Shown here: piece by piece, positions 14,001 through 27,418 of the stretch | How the letters are laid out: each line of letters begins with the position of its first letter | How positions within the stretch are numbered: the first letter of the stretch is position 1 | From: Hyperoplus lanceolatus | Lineage: Eukaryota > Chordata > Actinopteri > Uranoscopiformes > Ammodytidae | Direction: 5' to 3' | DNA length: 64,000 nucleotides | NCBI GenBank assembly: GCA_026929865.2 | Contig: CM049410.1 | Coordinates: 19,306,001 to 19,370,000, forward strand | Notes under the pieces: generated by a model | Told to the model about the DNA's origin: nothing | The model's database searches: none | Seen by the model: the letters and a program-made list of their open reading frames with translations, nothing else | Position numbers and translations under genes: made by a program

Positions 14001-15949
14001 TTGATTTAATTAAGGGTACTAGCACAAATAGCATTTAACGTGTGTCTGAAAGGTAGAAAATTCCTCTTACAGAATGCTGAAATGGTTGGTAGTAATGTTT
14101 GTAGATCTAAAACTACTTTGATGGTTACAGTGACAGGTTGTGGTTGAGTTTTCATTATATTTTAACTTGTCATTGACTTGATGCACACAACCTTGCTGCC
14201 TTGCTTCACCTATAGCTAAAAGACTACAAGAAAGCTTTTCACATTGCTCTTTCAATGAACTCCCTTTCTGTCATCAAGGCTTCGTACTTTCTCTCTCTCT
14301 CTCTCTTCCCAGCGCCGTATGTCATTCCACACTGTAAAGTCCAGATATATCGCTTTCAAGCCAGCAACACATGCAAGACAAAAAGGTGTAATCCCTCACT
14401 CCAAAGTCCAGCCTGCTCCTAATTTACATAAACACTGTGCACTTTCAGAAAAAAACATAAATATAAAAAAGATAGGCAGAACATGCAGGTGAACGAGAAC
14501 ACCACAGCAGATTGAAAGTTGGCTGCACCCAATCCTCAAATCCCCCAAATCCCATTTTATGTATTGTCAAGGCTGACTGAAGCCTTCATCTATCAGTACA
14601 ACTACACATAGACAGTACAGTACTGCAAATAGACAATCTAGACACATGCATGAGCGCAAACGCAGAGCTTTCCCTCACTAAACCTTTAACACACTTTTAG
14701 AATGTAAAAGAGTGATTTAGTAAAACCCTTAAGAAAAAACTGTCAAAAACGGGCTGTGTTTAAGCCGCATAGTAACACACTGATGCTGCAAAGGAAATGT
14801 TAGGGCTGCATGTGTCAGAGTGTTATGAGCATCACTGGAATGTTTGAGTGACATGCCCCTGCTTGCAGTGCAGAAAGACGCCCTGGAGCTGCACAGACTC
14901 TGTCACAGACGACATGAACGAGGCCATGGCGCCACGAGGAACAGCCAGTTTAACATCTATGATAACAGAACAGGCAGATTGCACCAGTAGGATCAGTGCA
15001 AGATCTGGAATGAACAGTAATTAATAATGAAAAAGTAAAAATGCAGTGTCTCCTGTGAAAATGGAAAAGCATAATGTAGATGAATTTGGGCATATATGGT
15101 TCCATCTCACGTTCGGCTTCTGTCGGTGCTGCAGCTTACGAATGACTCATCAATAAAGGGTACGTCACGTGATATTGAATTTAATGTGGAGCCACCACAA
15201 CTATTGGCAAATTATATATTTAAAAAAGAAAACTGTGAAACAAAACACCAAATACATGAATGGAAGAACCTTAACGATCCTTTCGTCTTATTCTATTGCT
15301 TTCTTGGACATTCTTAGTGATATTGCTAGTGAGGTTTCTCACAATACCAAATGCCAACAAGAGTCAATCTTTGAAACAAGACAATTAAATGATATGTTCC
15401 AACGCATTCAATTCACATCATGATACACACTCAGTTCCTGGGCTTGTTTCCTCATCTTCTGCCATCTGTGCCAGGGCAAAGAGAAAAACTGCACCATCTG
15501 CGTATCCTTGGCTGTGTACCAGTGGCTATCATAAACCACAGTGGTACAAAGATAGAGAGTGTAATTTAGAAGACAACAAGCCTCTTCATACTCACTGACT
15601 TGTGTTGTTCATGATGTGCAACATCATTCACCATCAAACCCAAAACAAGAACTTATGTTACTGAATACTGACAGGGTTAGAGGTTCACTTCACAGCTTTG
15701 TTGCTACATTCGTACACTTTGCCAAAGGTTTTCTAGGAGTTATTTTCAGTATGATGCATAATGCATTTTTCACAATGTGCATCGGGTTTGCAAAGCATTG
15801 ATATCTTACCTTAACACGAAGGTTAAGATCCTTCAGCCATTCTAGGGGCTCTGTCAGCATGGTAAAAAGCTCAGTGACAATGCAAGTATGCTAATGTTTG
15901 CAGGTAGAAGGTTTACAATGTTCACAATCATAGCTCAACAAATGTTGAC
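14001..15949. other. Intergenic, nothing recognised
   Basis: Between Rex3 and the L2 fragment; only short random frames. Confidence 0.55.
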
Positions 15950-17148
15950 CGCTGGTGGTGGAAAAGAGACTACTATGTGTCAATAGGCAATTTCACATCC
16001 GAGCGAACAAATATTACATGCGGGGTCCCCCAGGGTTCCATTCTTGGGCCTCTTCTGTTTAACATATACATGCTACCGCTAGCTCAGATTATGAACAAAA
16101 ACAAATTATGCTACCATAATTATGCAGACGACACACAAATTTACATAACCATATCACCAGGAGACTATAGTCCGATTCAAGCACTAAGTAAATGCATTGA
16201 ACAAATCAATGACTGGATGTGCCAAAACTTTCTTCAATTAAACAGCGACAAAACTGAAGTAATTGTCTTTGGTGCCAGGGATGAACAATCAAAAGTCAGC
16301 GCACAGCTTAAATCTGTTATGTTAGAAAGCACACACCAAGCTAGAAATCTTGGAGTAGTGATAGATTCCGACTTGAATTTCAAAAAACACATTAAATCAA
16401 TTACTAAGTCAGCCTACTACCACCTTAAAAATATATCGAGAATTAAAGGGCTAATATCTCAGCAGGACTTAGAAAAACTTGTCCATGCATTTATTTTTAG
16501 TAGACTTGACTACTGTAATAGTGTCTTTGCAGGCCTTCCTAAAAAATCAATCAGACAGCTTCAGTTAATTCAGAATGCTGCTGCTCGAGTCCTCACTAGG
16601 ACCAAAAAAGTAGATCACATTACCCCAGTTCTTAGGTCTTTGCACTGGCTTCCTGTCACTCAAAGAATTGATTTTAAAATATTGATAATGGTCTGCAAAG
16701 CCTTAAATGGTTTAGGGCCAAAATACATTACTGATCTGCTGATACGTTATGAGCCGCCCAGAGCCCTTAGGTCGTCTGGGACAGGTCTTTTAAAAGTCCT
16801 CAGAGCTAGGACTAAACAAGGAGAGGCGGCATTCAGCGTTTATGCGCCCAATGTCTGGAACGGACTGCCAGAGAGTCTGAGGTCCGCTGAGACTCTCAGC
16901 TCTTTTAAATCGGGTCTCAAAACGTTCTTGTTTCCCTTTTAACCTGTAATTTTTTATTTTTTTTATTTTTTTGTAAAATGTTTTAATTCTTTTATTTAAA
17001 TGTTGTATTTTTATCCATGTTTTAAATTTGTTCCTTTTTTTGTATTTGTATTCTTTATTTGATTTTAACCCTGTGAAGCACCTTGAGTGGCCCTGTGCCT
17101 GAAATGTGCTCTATAAATAAAATTGCCTTGCCTTGCCTTGCCTTGCAA
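15950..17148 (+). mobile_element. L2-like LINE, 5'-truncated 3' end
   Basis: An unbroken frame from about 15962 to 16942 encodes the second half of a reverse transcriptase: CGVPQGSILGPLLFNIYML, the catalytic YADDTQIY, LQLNSDKTEVIVFG, LGVVIDSDLNFKKHI, then a C-terminal part with LHWLPVTQRIDFKI and APNVWNGLPESLR. Stop at 16940-16942. The 3' UTR contains GTGAAGCACCTTGAGTGG and ends in (TTGCC)n repeats at about 17128-17148, the usual short tandem tail of L2 elements. The lack of breaks suggests a fairly recent insertion. The N-terminal reverse transcriptase and endonuclease are missing. Confidence 0.88.
15962..16942 (+). CDS. L2-like reverse transcriptase, C-terminal part
   Basis: About 325 residues of reverse transcriptase including the PQGSILGP and YADD motifs and the C-terminal domain seen in fish L2 polyproteins. 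There is no own start codon: the frame enters from the 5' truncation, so it is a transposon remnant and not a host gene. Confidence 0.82.
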   Translation, partial: KRDYYVSIGNFTSERTNITCGVPQGSILGPLLFNIYMLPLAQIMNKNKLCYHNYADDTQIYITISPGDYSPIQALSKCIEQINDWMCQNFLQLNSDKTEVIVFGARDEQSKVSAQLKSVMLESTHQARNLGVVIDSDLNFKKHIKSITKSAYYHLKNISRIKGLISQQDLEKLVHAFIFSRLDYCNSVFAGLPKKSIRQLQLIQNAAARVLTRTKKVDHITPVLRSLHWLPVTQRIDFKILIMVCKALNGLGPKYITDLLIRYEPPRALRSSGTGLLKVLRARTKQGEAAFSVYAPNVWNGLPESLRSAETLSSFKSGLKTFLFPF

Positions 17149-19582
17149 GAAGAGAAGTCAAGGGAACACCTGAGTTAAAAGGATTCTTTATGGGGGCATG
17201 AATGTTTGTATGAAATCACTTGGCAATCCATTAAGATATTTCTCTCTGGAACAAAATGGTGGACCAACAGATGATTGCCTGTCATCTCTCATATTTAACC
17301 ATGCTAATCATCTAAAAAGGAGCCCAGAATATGGAATTATTTTCTTTGTTGGCTAAAGCCAGATTGACTTTAAAAACAATAATTCTAACAAAGCAAAGAT
17401 GCTAGTTTCTCATTTTTTTTTTGTTTGTAACAGTTGCTGATATGATAGTATCATCACAAATTTGATATAAGAAGAAAGCAAGACGACAACAAATTGAACC
17501 AGACAGTATGTTGATACTCTGTGCTGCCTATAGACACTGTGTGACTGAAAAACTGATCATATAATAATATCATCACAATCAACAGGTACTTGAAAAAAGG
17601 CATAAGGCATCTCTTTTTTTAGACCTCAAATGAACGAAAAAAAGCACTTCAGCTTTCAGATGGAGTGAATATAGAATCAAGCCAATGATCATAAAATCTA
17701 TAAATAAGCTGAGGTCTGTGGCTGTCTGGGTCTTGACATGGTACGAGGTTAGACAGAACGCATGAGGGGGAGAACGCAATGAAAAAATGTAAGCAAATAT
17801 AGCAAAGCAGACCAGACAGAACCCAGGAAAAACGCTGGCATCCATACTGACAAGGGAGAAAAAATACAGAAACCAGACAGCATAACAAAGCCAGAGGGGT
17901 TTTTTTTTTTTTTACATCAACTGCTCCACTCACATCTATGGGAGTTCAACCATCCAAACACAACCTTTAACCTTTGCATAACCACTGTATTTGACCTGTG
18001 GTGAAGTAATAACAAAAAGTGCCTCCGTATGTGATTTCAGCTGAAGTAGCCGCAAATGATCCTTATTTTTGATATTGTTTCCTTTTTTGTTGCCCACGAT
18101 TATGTCTGAAAAACGCATTGATGACATATGCATGTGTCGGGTTGAAGAGTCAAGCATGCTTTCAATTCAGTTCCGTTTCTTCCTCGTGCAATCCTCTGGC
18201 CTTATCTTCAATCATTTGTTTTCTTGCAACATGTTGTATTGTCTCAGGAAGCATTTAAGAAGGGTTAAGTCTTCTCTCACGATTAATTTTCCGTGAAGGA
18301 TTCCTTTCCGTTTAAATGTGAAAAGCTGTTGTTCTTGCACTTGCAAAATGAACCAATCACTGCAATCGCTTCGGATATTGCACGTACATGCACGAAGACA
18401 CACATTACCTCTACTAATAGTGTTTTCCCTGTTTTGATGTCAGATCACTCCAACAGACAACCCTTTGCAGCACTAGGAGGATGAAGAGAGGAATGAAATA
18501 GTGCAGACTTGAAGACAGTGTGCTCCCTCGAGCAGGCCAAACCCAACAGATTGACTGTCTGAGTAAATAAAGCGAGGCCGATGAGGACTTGGCACTGGTC
18601 TAACCTGTAACCATCCTCTTCCGGCCCTTTTTAATTAAGTTGCACAATGGAAGAAACCCCGGAGAAACAGAGCCGACTCCATCTCCTACGTTTCCTTCTC
18701 ATCATTGGGATTAACTAGGGTTCACACTTCAGACTGTAATATAGCAGGATGCAGAACTTGAAGTATGTAACTGCTACACGTTGCAACAGAAAAAGTAGCA
18801 GAATGAGAGTGGCACTAAGGTTTAACTCTCCTGAATGGCCTCGGATGTTCAGACTGTTCTCAATCTCACCTTATATGATTCACCGAAACAATCCATTGCT
18901 GGGCTTTTACACAGATTTCCAATTGGTTAAAAATGGGAAAGTTAACATAAATTACTTGCAACATTTGGTTTTGGTTAACGGTTTTGATGATTGCGAAGGA
19001 ATTCTACGTGTCGTGTACTGTTACATTAACTTCCTGTCTAACTGCAAATTAAAGAGAAGAAGAAATGTGATGGAGAAGAAGTGCCGTATGTTTAACAGGC
19101 AGTAAAAAACATGTCAGAGCAAAGGCAGGTGGAGCTGTTCTCAGAGACATCTTTTCGTAATCATCAATCAGACCCCTGTTCTTCCACTCAAGATGAACCT
19201 GGGAAACATCCAGCATGACAAATCCGAATATTAGTCATCCTCACTCGTGTCCTTGAAGTGACAGCAGCTATCCTGGCACAGCCAAGACCATTCTGCTTTA
19301 ATACTGTGCTGTATCATCGCCTGATTAAACCAATGTCTATCGCCCCTCTGGTTTAATCACCATTGCACACGTCTCATGAGGATCCTCAAGATAAGGCATC
19401 ACCCCAAATACACCCTGGCAGTGTCCAAACCAATCAATTGCTCTCGTTCCAAAGAACGGTCTTTGTCTGTGGGCCAAATTTGACGTAAGGATAATTGAGG
19501 TTTCAGCTCAAGTCATTATCTTTTTAAGGAATAAAGGACAGAGAACGGATTAGGAGGCAACTTTATTGAACCCTATCCCCCG
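17149..19582. other. Intergenic, nothing recognised
   Basis: AT-rich; no repeat ends or coding pattern noticed. Confidence 0.55.
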
Positions 19583-19958
19583 CAGAGGTGGAAAGAGAAC
19601 AAAAATATTTTACTCAAGTAAAAGTATGATTACTTGGACGAAATTTTACTTAAGTAAAAGTACTGGTCTAAAAATCTACTTAAGTAAAAGTGAAAAAGTA
19701 GCTGATTTAAAATGTACTTAAAGTACAAGTTACTAGTTACTTTTTAACAGCGGGAGGGGGCGGGGTCTCTTCTGTGTAGGGCATTATATATATAGACAAG
19801 GGGATATAAATCTCAAGCTAGTTTTGTTTAATGAATGCAACACTTTTACAAATTAAAGTGCACAAATTAAACAAATCATGTCACCACACATGTATGGATG
19901 TACACTGTGTCATTATACTTTAGATAAGCAAATATGGAGCAAATAGTCTGTTAATGTG

Positions 19959-21224
19959 AGAGGCACCTATTTGCAGACCCATGGGGGAAACCATTGAAAG
20001 TGGAGCTCCACCGGAAGCCACGCCCCGAACTCATTTCATTGGTCAGAATTGTAACCTACTCTGAATTTGTTGTCTTCTTTTTGTTTTACTGCCGGAGTTC
20101 ACCTAGCGGTGAATAATAATACACAGTTTCCACCGGTTATGATGCTAGTACACAGTAAAATACGTCAGTTTGTTAAGGGTCCCACGTGGCCAGGACGGTG
20201 GTAAAAAGTAGATGTTGAGGTAGAAGATGAATGAAGCAACGAAGCTTTGGGTACATCTTCCGAAATCCGTCTCTTTAATTCACAATTATCACAAGTAGGT
20301 CAATCACATACAAATATCAACTCTTTTATCTTAGAAGTCCTGGAAACAAATGCTTGTCTTTTCCTCTTAAACGAAGCTGTAAATAGCCTTTACGTAGTGT
20401 CAGTTGGAACCTTGTTGCAGCAGTGCAGGCTAATGCTAACTGTGTTCGGATTAATAAACCTATTGTATTGTAGCCTATCTCATTCTGCGGCTGCACGCGA
20501 TCGTTACTGTTCACTTGCGTGATCACAAAGTCACAGACGAGCCTCGTTAAATAGCCTGATATGAACATAGGCTATTTATGTCTGGTTGAAATGTAATTCT
20601 GCGGCTGCACACGATTGTTACGTTCATTTGCGTGATCACAAAGTCACAGACGAGCATCGATCGTGCAATAGCCTAATATGAATATAGAAATGATATAATA
20701 ATTAAAACTGTGATCACTAGAGGACAAGGGATCTGGTAATAAATCAATCAGGATCTAGAATGGAAACTGTCACCTTATGTGTCAGACGTTAATGCCTTTC
20801 ACCCCGCTTTTTAAAATGAGCTGTTTATTTTAATGTGGTGGCACTTTTTGTGTTTCATTTATAAGAGTTTATATTTGTATGTGATTGACCTAGTGTGATA
20901 ATTGTGAATTAAAGAGACGGATTTTAGAAGATTTACACAAAGCTTTGTTGCTTCATTCATCTTCTACCTTAACATTTTACCATCGTCCTGGCCACGTGGG
21001 ACCCTTAACAAACTGACGTATTTTACTGTGTACTAGCATCATAACCGATGGAAACTGTGTATTATTATTCACCGCTAGGTGAACTCCGGCAGTAAAACAA
21101 AAAGAAGACAACAAATTCAGAGTAGGTTACAATTCTGACCAATGAAATGAGTTCGGGGCGTGGCTTCCGGTGGAGCTCCACTTTCAATGGTTTCCCCCAT
21201 GGGTCTGCAAATAGGTACTCTTGG
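19959..21224. mobile_element. Nested hAT-like element with TIRs of about 330 bp
   Basis: Arms at about 19962-20300 and 20890-21222 are nearly perfect inverted copies, with shared CTATTTGCAGACCCATGGGG and a CCACGTGGCCAGGACG stretch. TTAATGTG at 19951-19958 and 21225-21232 forms an 8-bp direct duplication, the hAT size. The core contains a tandem duplication and no transposase. Confidence 0.75.
20481..20690. repeat. Tandem duplication, unit about 115 bp
   Basis: Two adjacent copies begin with ATTCTGCGGCTGCACRCGAT and run through GCGTGATCACAAAGTCACAG and ATAGCCT-ATATGAA. They form the core of the nested element at 19959-21224. Confidence 0.75.
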
Positions 21225-22475
21225 TTAATGTGGGAATTTAACCGGTCTACAGACCTAAACAGACTGCAGCTGCAGTTCTAATAATGTAATTGTGTATAAT
21301 TAATCTAAACCATGGACATTGCAAGGTTAGGCTGCTCGATTTTGACAAATTATAAACATGATTATTTTGATTGACATTGTGTAATCACAATTATTATAGA
21401 CAGTTATTCATTGATTTAAGAACTGCAACATGCACTTATTTAACATTTGAAACCATGACTTTGGACTTTAAAACATATCCTAATTGAACTGAAAACAAGG
21501 AAAATGCAAATAAGTAAAACATATTTTTAATAATTAAATAAAATAAGTGTCAAAATCAAAATAAACCGTTGCAAATGTTGTTGATAGGGCACGTCTTTTG
21601 CTAGCAGGAATGTGAGGGCATATTTTATTTATATCTCATGGAGCTGGCTGGATAAGCACGTTGCATTGTAGTTCTTAATGGTGGCAAGAGTCAAGGAGCT
21701 TTAAACTTCCTGTGTTTTTTATTCCTTTATTGCTTGGTCATAGACCACTTGGATTTGACTTAAAGTGAGTAAACTAATTGGTCGTGATGTTTTGAGGTGC
21801 AGACGCGGTCGCATATGCCTTTTTTTTCTCTCTCTCTCATGTCGCGCATGTCATGACTCGCGTGTCCGCGCGTAACATATCTTGCTCATTATTTTAGTCT
21901 ATTAGTTTTACCTTTCTTCTCGACAAAAGGCTGACTTTCTGTCGTCTTCTATAAGTTTTTCAAAGCTCCCGGCAACACGCACAGTCTCCATCCTACTCTG
22001 CACTGTTAAACTGAAAGCTAAACTATCAGGTGAGGGAGGGGCCGATCGCACGGCTGGATGAAAGGTTCACTGCATTTAAAAGCCTTCACGTCTTCACGTG
22101 CGGTACAATGAATGTTTAACTAGGATTATTTTGTTTTAATGATAGAGGGAAGCAATGTTTGTTGTTATCATTTAGTCACAATGTGTTCTTTCCTCCTGTC
22201 GATCATTCACTGTGTTAGTTTCCGGTATTGTGCCGTAAAAATAAAAGCCCCCCGCGATATTTCTTTTCTTTTCTCTCCTTTAGCCTAACTATTTTTTTAC
22301 TCAGTAACGCAGGTGATATAAAATGTAGCGAAATACAATACTTCAAAATAAACATACTCAAAGTAAAAGTATAGGTTTAAAAAATCACTTAAAAAATTAT
22401 AAGTAGGCCTACCTACACAAAAAAACTACCCAATTAGGCTACAGGAACGCGAGTAAATGTAATTCGCTCCTGCCC

Positions 22476-25265
22476 CCATGAAACAAGACTTGATCGTCAC
22501 AAGGACAAGAGGAACTCCATTGCTCTGTGGCGTCTCTCAACAATTTCTAATACAAGGGAAAGTGAAATACACCAAACCCAGAGAAAATAGTCTAGTCTAA
22601 TGTTCACATTAGGGCTTTCAAATTGTAGCAAGTACTACATTTAATTTCCGGAAAAATAAGGAGCAAAACTTTTAAGTCGAAATAAATTGATCCCTTTCAG
22701 CAAATTGGCACCATTAAAAGTATATCTAATTAGCTGTTATCATCAATTAATTTTTGAAAAGGATGTCTGTGAAAGAATAGACAACTTGTTATGTTTTTCT
22801 CACAGATTTATGGACATTGGAGGTTTGAGAAGCAGAAGAAGTTACAGAAGAATCTAAAAACATCTGTATCATCATGTATGTGTGTTCACATATGACTGAG
22901 TAATGACTCCGAAAGGGTGTGTGATTCTCAACGCAAAATTAAAAAACACAATCGCTTCCATGAGCTGTGTGTTACAGCCACTGCTGCACTTCTAACTGCT
23001 GCGAAAAGCTGGCCAAATCAGCTGGACAAAATACAATAACTAACTTCCCCCTGTGCTTGTTTATAGGACATTAGCATGCACCTGTCTCTTTTACCTAACG
23101 TAGCAAACCAAGCTTCAAAAACAGACCCTCCATATGAAGTCTGATATGGCGCTTTTCCACCGCACATGTAGCTCGACTCGACTCAACTCGACTCAACTTG
23201 GTTTGGTAGCAGCACGGGTTGTTTTCCACCGCAAATAGTACCTGCTGAACGTGGGCGGGGTCGTCGTAAGGGGCTGAAAGCCTACTCCGGAGCAAAGTAG
23301 CAAAGCAGAAATTACGAGCAGTTGTTGCATTATTAACTGAACCAACCGCCAAAAACACGGATGAAAAATGTTTAAGAAATACCCCCCTTGTATCTGTTTG
23401 CTAAAAGAAGTAGAAGAATATTGCTACGGGCCATTAAAAGGGATGGTTGTTGTCCCGATGTGTGACTCTGCCACACAGTCAGCTGTAGGGATGCGTCACG
23501 TACATCCCTATGCACGTAAACACGGGCATGATAAAGTTGACTGTTTAGTGCTTGTTTCAGGATAGGTGTTTTCAAATGCAAGCCGTGTCTCAGCCTGAAT
23601 ATTTTATTGAGGTAATCAGTTCAGTCCGAGGCTTGTAATGTAATCGCTCGCTATCATGTCTGTCCCAGCTGGCTACTATTTAGCCTAGCTGCTAGCTGCC
23701 CTACATGTCTCCTCTCGTATGTAAGTAACTTCCCCAACAACCAACACTGGGTGAGCTTAGCGAATATATGGAAAATAAATTCGGATCTGTGATGCAAATC
23801 AAATGAAAGACAGCCAGAGAAGGCTGCACTGCGTAAATACACTCAAAAGTCCCGGAGAGTTGGGGAGAATAAACAACAGAATGAGAGCGAGGCGATACCA
23901 AAAAAGCAGCCGCTACGTGGTACCAGGTACCATGAAATTGCGGTGGAAAAGCCAAAAATGCGAGTCGAGTCGAGTTGAGTCGAGCTGATACCATGCGGTG
24001 GAAAAGCGCCAATAGAAACTCAGACTTTGACTGATTTTGTTGTTTTTTCTCTCCCTCTCATTGTGTTTGCTCTGATCTGAGATAAACGGCAGCAGTGTAG
24101 CTTCAAGTGATAACACATTTTAAACAAACACCTCTTTCGTTAAATTTAACACATTGAAATGCTGATCACAGTTGTCCTAGGAATGCATATGGTGGCTCAG
24201 TGTTTCTCTGTTAGCAAGTGACCACCATTGTGAAACTGTTAATGATTCTGCGCCCTGTTTGGCGCTACACTATGGATTCAAACACGAAGGCTATTTAGAC
24301 AACTCAAGCTATTTTTTTTTTTGTACTTTTCAATTGCTGCTTTGAGAGGAAAGCACAGAGAGCAAGCGATGATGATTCAGCAGCCCTAGACATTGTAATC
24401 ACCACTTCACATCTTTTCCTGCCTCCTTTTTCAAAGCAGTGCACACCACTGTTTTCTACAAATAGCAAAGCACTCAGAGTGGGACATGGGAATTACTTGT
24501 CCAATTTAAAATACTAAAATTACATGCGTTATTTTAACCTTCCATTTTATCTATATTCACACACGGAGCGAGGGAGCTTTTAATCTATTCTACGTAAAGC
24601 CTGTGATATGAGCAGTGATGCGTGGATATGCTCTTATTCCAATTTTCATCATCATCATCGTTATCTTCAATTATCCCACCAAATATAATCGCTGATAATG
24701 GTTCAGGTGGTACTGGGTGTCCTCAGTTCTCAGAAGGATCAGTCAAATCTCTCTTCAGCTTAACAATAGCCAGGAGTGAGTGGAGGCCCCTAAAGCTACG
24801 TCTCTGTCCAGGTGTCAGGTTTTAAGTAAACTCTTGACATGTAACACAAAAAAACACTGTGAATAACTAGCAGAGGCTTTATGAAAACATTATTTACAAC
24901 TAGAAACAAAGAAAAAGAAAAGCAATTACCATTGTGCATTGTATTAGACTGTCGACAATTCACATATACAAATACATTTTATACTTTATTACTTTGCTGC
25001 ATTTGGTCGAAGGTAACAAGAAAGACATACATATAACTGTTGAATGCACTAAATTATGAATGAATGACCATACAATGGTCCTAAAGATGGTACCTTAAGT
25101 CTGAGGAAACAGAGGAATGGGCCCTCCTTTTTTCTATTTCCACAAGTATATATAATTACTTAAACAAATGTATGCAACAGTTATTTCCACACTCGTTTTG
25201 CATGTGAAGCCATAACTGACATTTGCTGAAAAGGATGAAATAACAGAAAAGGACATAGTCATGGA
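22476..25265. other. Intergenic outside the 23.1-24.0 kb TIR element
   Basis: Apart from the TIR element no gene, RNA or further repeat was recognised. Confidence 0.5.
23147..24011. mobile_element. TIR element with TGGCGCTTTTCCACCGC ends
   Basis: Begins TGGCGCTTTTCCACCGCA and ends TGCGGTGGAAAAGCGCCA. Just inside each end lie runs of GACTCGACTC and their complements. A 3-bp ATA at 23144-23146 and 24012-24014 is a possible target duplication. About 865 bp. No transposase seen; superfamily not assigned. Confidence 0.7.
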
Positions 25266-25997
25266 TAGGGGTGGGAATCTCTTGGCACCTCACGATTCGA
25301 TTCGATTCCGATTCAGAGGTCAACGATTCGATTCAAAATCGATTTTCAATGCATCTCAATGCAAAACATTTTTTATGTACATACCCATGTGTGAATTTCA
25401 AAAATATATTTATATGCACATCTGAGTTTGCTAATCACTTCCTACTGTTGTGATGATCATTAAAGACAATCAACAGATGAATTGCCTTCTCTAATATTGT
25501 ATTAAGAGAAAAGCTTTTCTTGTCACAAATATGACTTTCTATGAACAGTGCAATATTCAATGCAGCTTGCATTTCAACACAATATGGAAGTATGTAAAAA
25601 CTAAACCGATTCAGTTTTATTTTATTTCTAATGTCGTAAATCATGTTTCTATAGGATTTCTATTCTATTATCTATTATTTTCTATGTCATTTCAACACAT
25701 TGTACAAAAACTATGGCTTGGAATTCAGCTCTCATACAAAAACGTAAACAGAGATAAAGCCGGTGCAGGTCATGGGTTTGCTGCTCTCAGCCCTTTTGAA
25801 GCAACTTTGGAAACAACTCGCACATGTGTGGTGTGCATGCGCAATGGCGCAGGAAGTTTTAGTATTTACAAAAAATAAATAAATAAAAAATTATAAAAAA
25901 AATTAAAAAATCGATTATTAACTTTTCTGAATCGATTCAGAATCGTCCGAGAGAGAATCGATATTAATCGGAAAATCGATTTTTTTCCCCACCCCTA
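25266..25997. mobile_element. hAT-type non-autonomous element, 8-bp duplication GTCATGGA
   Basis: Ends are TAGGGGTGGGAATC and the complement CCCCACCCCTA. Exact 8-bp direct repeats GTCATGGA flank it at 25258-25265 and 25998-26005. The sub-terminal ATCGATT/GATTCGATT repeats on both sides are inverted. 732 bp, no long coding frame. Confidence 0.82.
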
Positions 25998-26654
25998 GTC
26001 ATGGATCTTTTCAATACGATTATGTAGCCTGTCAAAGTGCAGAAATGTCTTTTGAAAAGACTTTTCAGATAAAAGTACATTCATAACCTGGCTAGCGACC
26101 ATCACTGAGCGTATCTATCACGCTGAACCCCTGAAGTGCACCATAAAACGGACTATCCTCCGATCAACCTTGGGTAGTTTATGAAAGACACTGATATCTA
26201 TGGAATGAAATCAGTATCAATATTAATGAATGCACATAGAAGGATTCACACTTGTATTTTGTGATTTATATATAAATGACTCTCTTCTCACAAATACATT
26301 TCAATGCACACACAAATGAAAACCGTCATATATAAATGTAAAATAAATCCATCTATAAGAAAAACGTTTCACAAACACATTTCCGATCCACACACAAATG
26401 TGTATTGTTTTAAATAAATGTTATATAAATCCATAAATATATTAATTTAAAAAAGATTTGCAATTTTCATCAAAAATGTGTTTGGATGTTGTTACATTTA
26501 TATACAAACTGTTACATTTGAATTTACAAAATGCTTTTAATTTGTGAACTTCCTTGCATTCATGTGTGAATTGGTCTGTATTTGTGTGTGGAATTATGAG
26601 ACTCCCCTGACTTCGCTGGTTTCACAAATGTGTTTTTTTCAACCAGGAACTTCC

Positions 26655-26700
26655 TATAGCCAATCGGATGTCTTCCTCGTTTTCAGCCAATCACATGAGC
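26655..26700 (+). promoter_or_regulatory. Paired CCAAT boxes, left arm
   Basis: Two AGCCAATC motifs lie about 28 bp apart, at about 26658 and 26685, upstream of the exon-like segment ending at 27011. Typical NF-Y sites. The right arm has the mirrored pair near 29755-29793. Confidence 0.5.
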
Positions 26701-27418
26701 GCAGTCTCACAAGGGTCCGTTTACGCCCAGAGACAGAGGACGGTACGGCACGACTGAATGAGCTCAACCTCAATGCATTATTTTTAAAACTGCCGTGGAG
26801 TTGTTTTGCCGCAGTGGACCACGTTTTTGGTGAATCATAAACGAGTCACCAACAATTCCAGAATTTGCAGCATCCATTTCTCCAAAGAAGAGTTTAGTAA
26901 CTTTGGCTAGAAGGCTGCTGGCTTTGCAAAGCGACTATGTCTAGCTGATGCTTGCTGGAGCTGCCTTTCTTTACTTCAGACATCACCGACCCCGTGCTGA
27001 TTGCCGATCATGTAAGTCACTTATCAGCTTAGCTGTACATTACATTTTATTGTCTCATTAGCTTTAGTTATGCTACTACAGTGTATTTCACTTGTGTGTT
27101 TTGCTAACATTTAGTCCTAGGCCCAGTGTTTGAAGCTAACGTAGCTAACGTTGTTATCATAGTAGCCTACTACCAAATGTTTATTTTTAGCAGGTCATGC
27201 TAGCTACCTTGATGACAATCACACAAAATATGGCCACTGAATTAAGAATTATATTATACCCTAACAGAATATCTCTGTATTACAGCATTACAGACAGCCT
27301 GTGCCAGAGTGAATGCTAGTGTTGAGGGCTAATGCGACATTGAGCCTGAACCTCTCATCTCAACCCGGGACCCTGGAAGACAGACGATGTGACCTACCCC
27401 TGCAGTAGTTAAAGAACC

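Larger units (their letters stand above)
19583..22475. mobile_element. Tol2-like hAT remnant, non-autonomous
   Basis: The left end CAGAGGTGGAAAGAG followed by many TACTTAAGTAAAAGTA-type repeats closely resembles Tol2-family ends. The right end near 22455 reads GAGTAAATGTAATTCG, again Tol2-like but eroded. No transposase frame. It is interrupted by another element at 19959-21224. The outer target duplication is not clear because the right end is degraded. Confidence 0.7.

Noticed and set aside
26544-26840. 98-codon frame MNFLAFMCELVC..., found again at 29907-29611 minus
   Set aside because: The identity of the two copies comes from the palindrome. The frame overlaps the CCAAT boxes of the putative promoter and shows no domain or codon bias.
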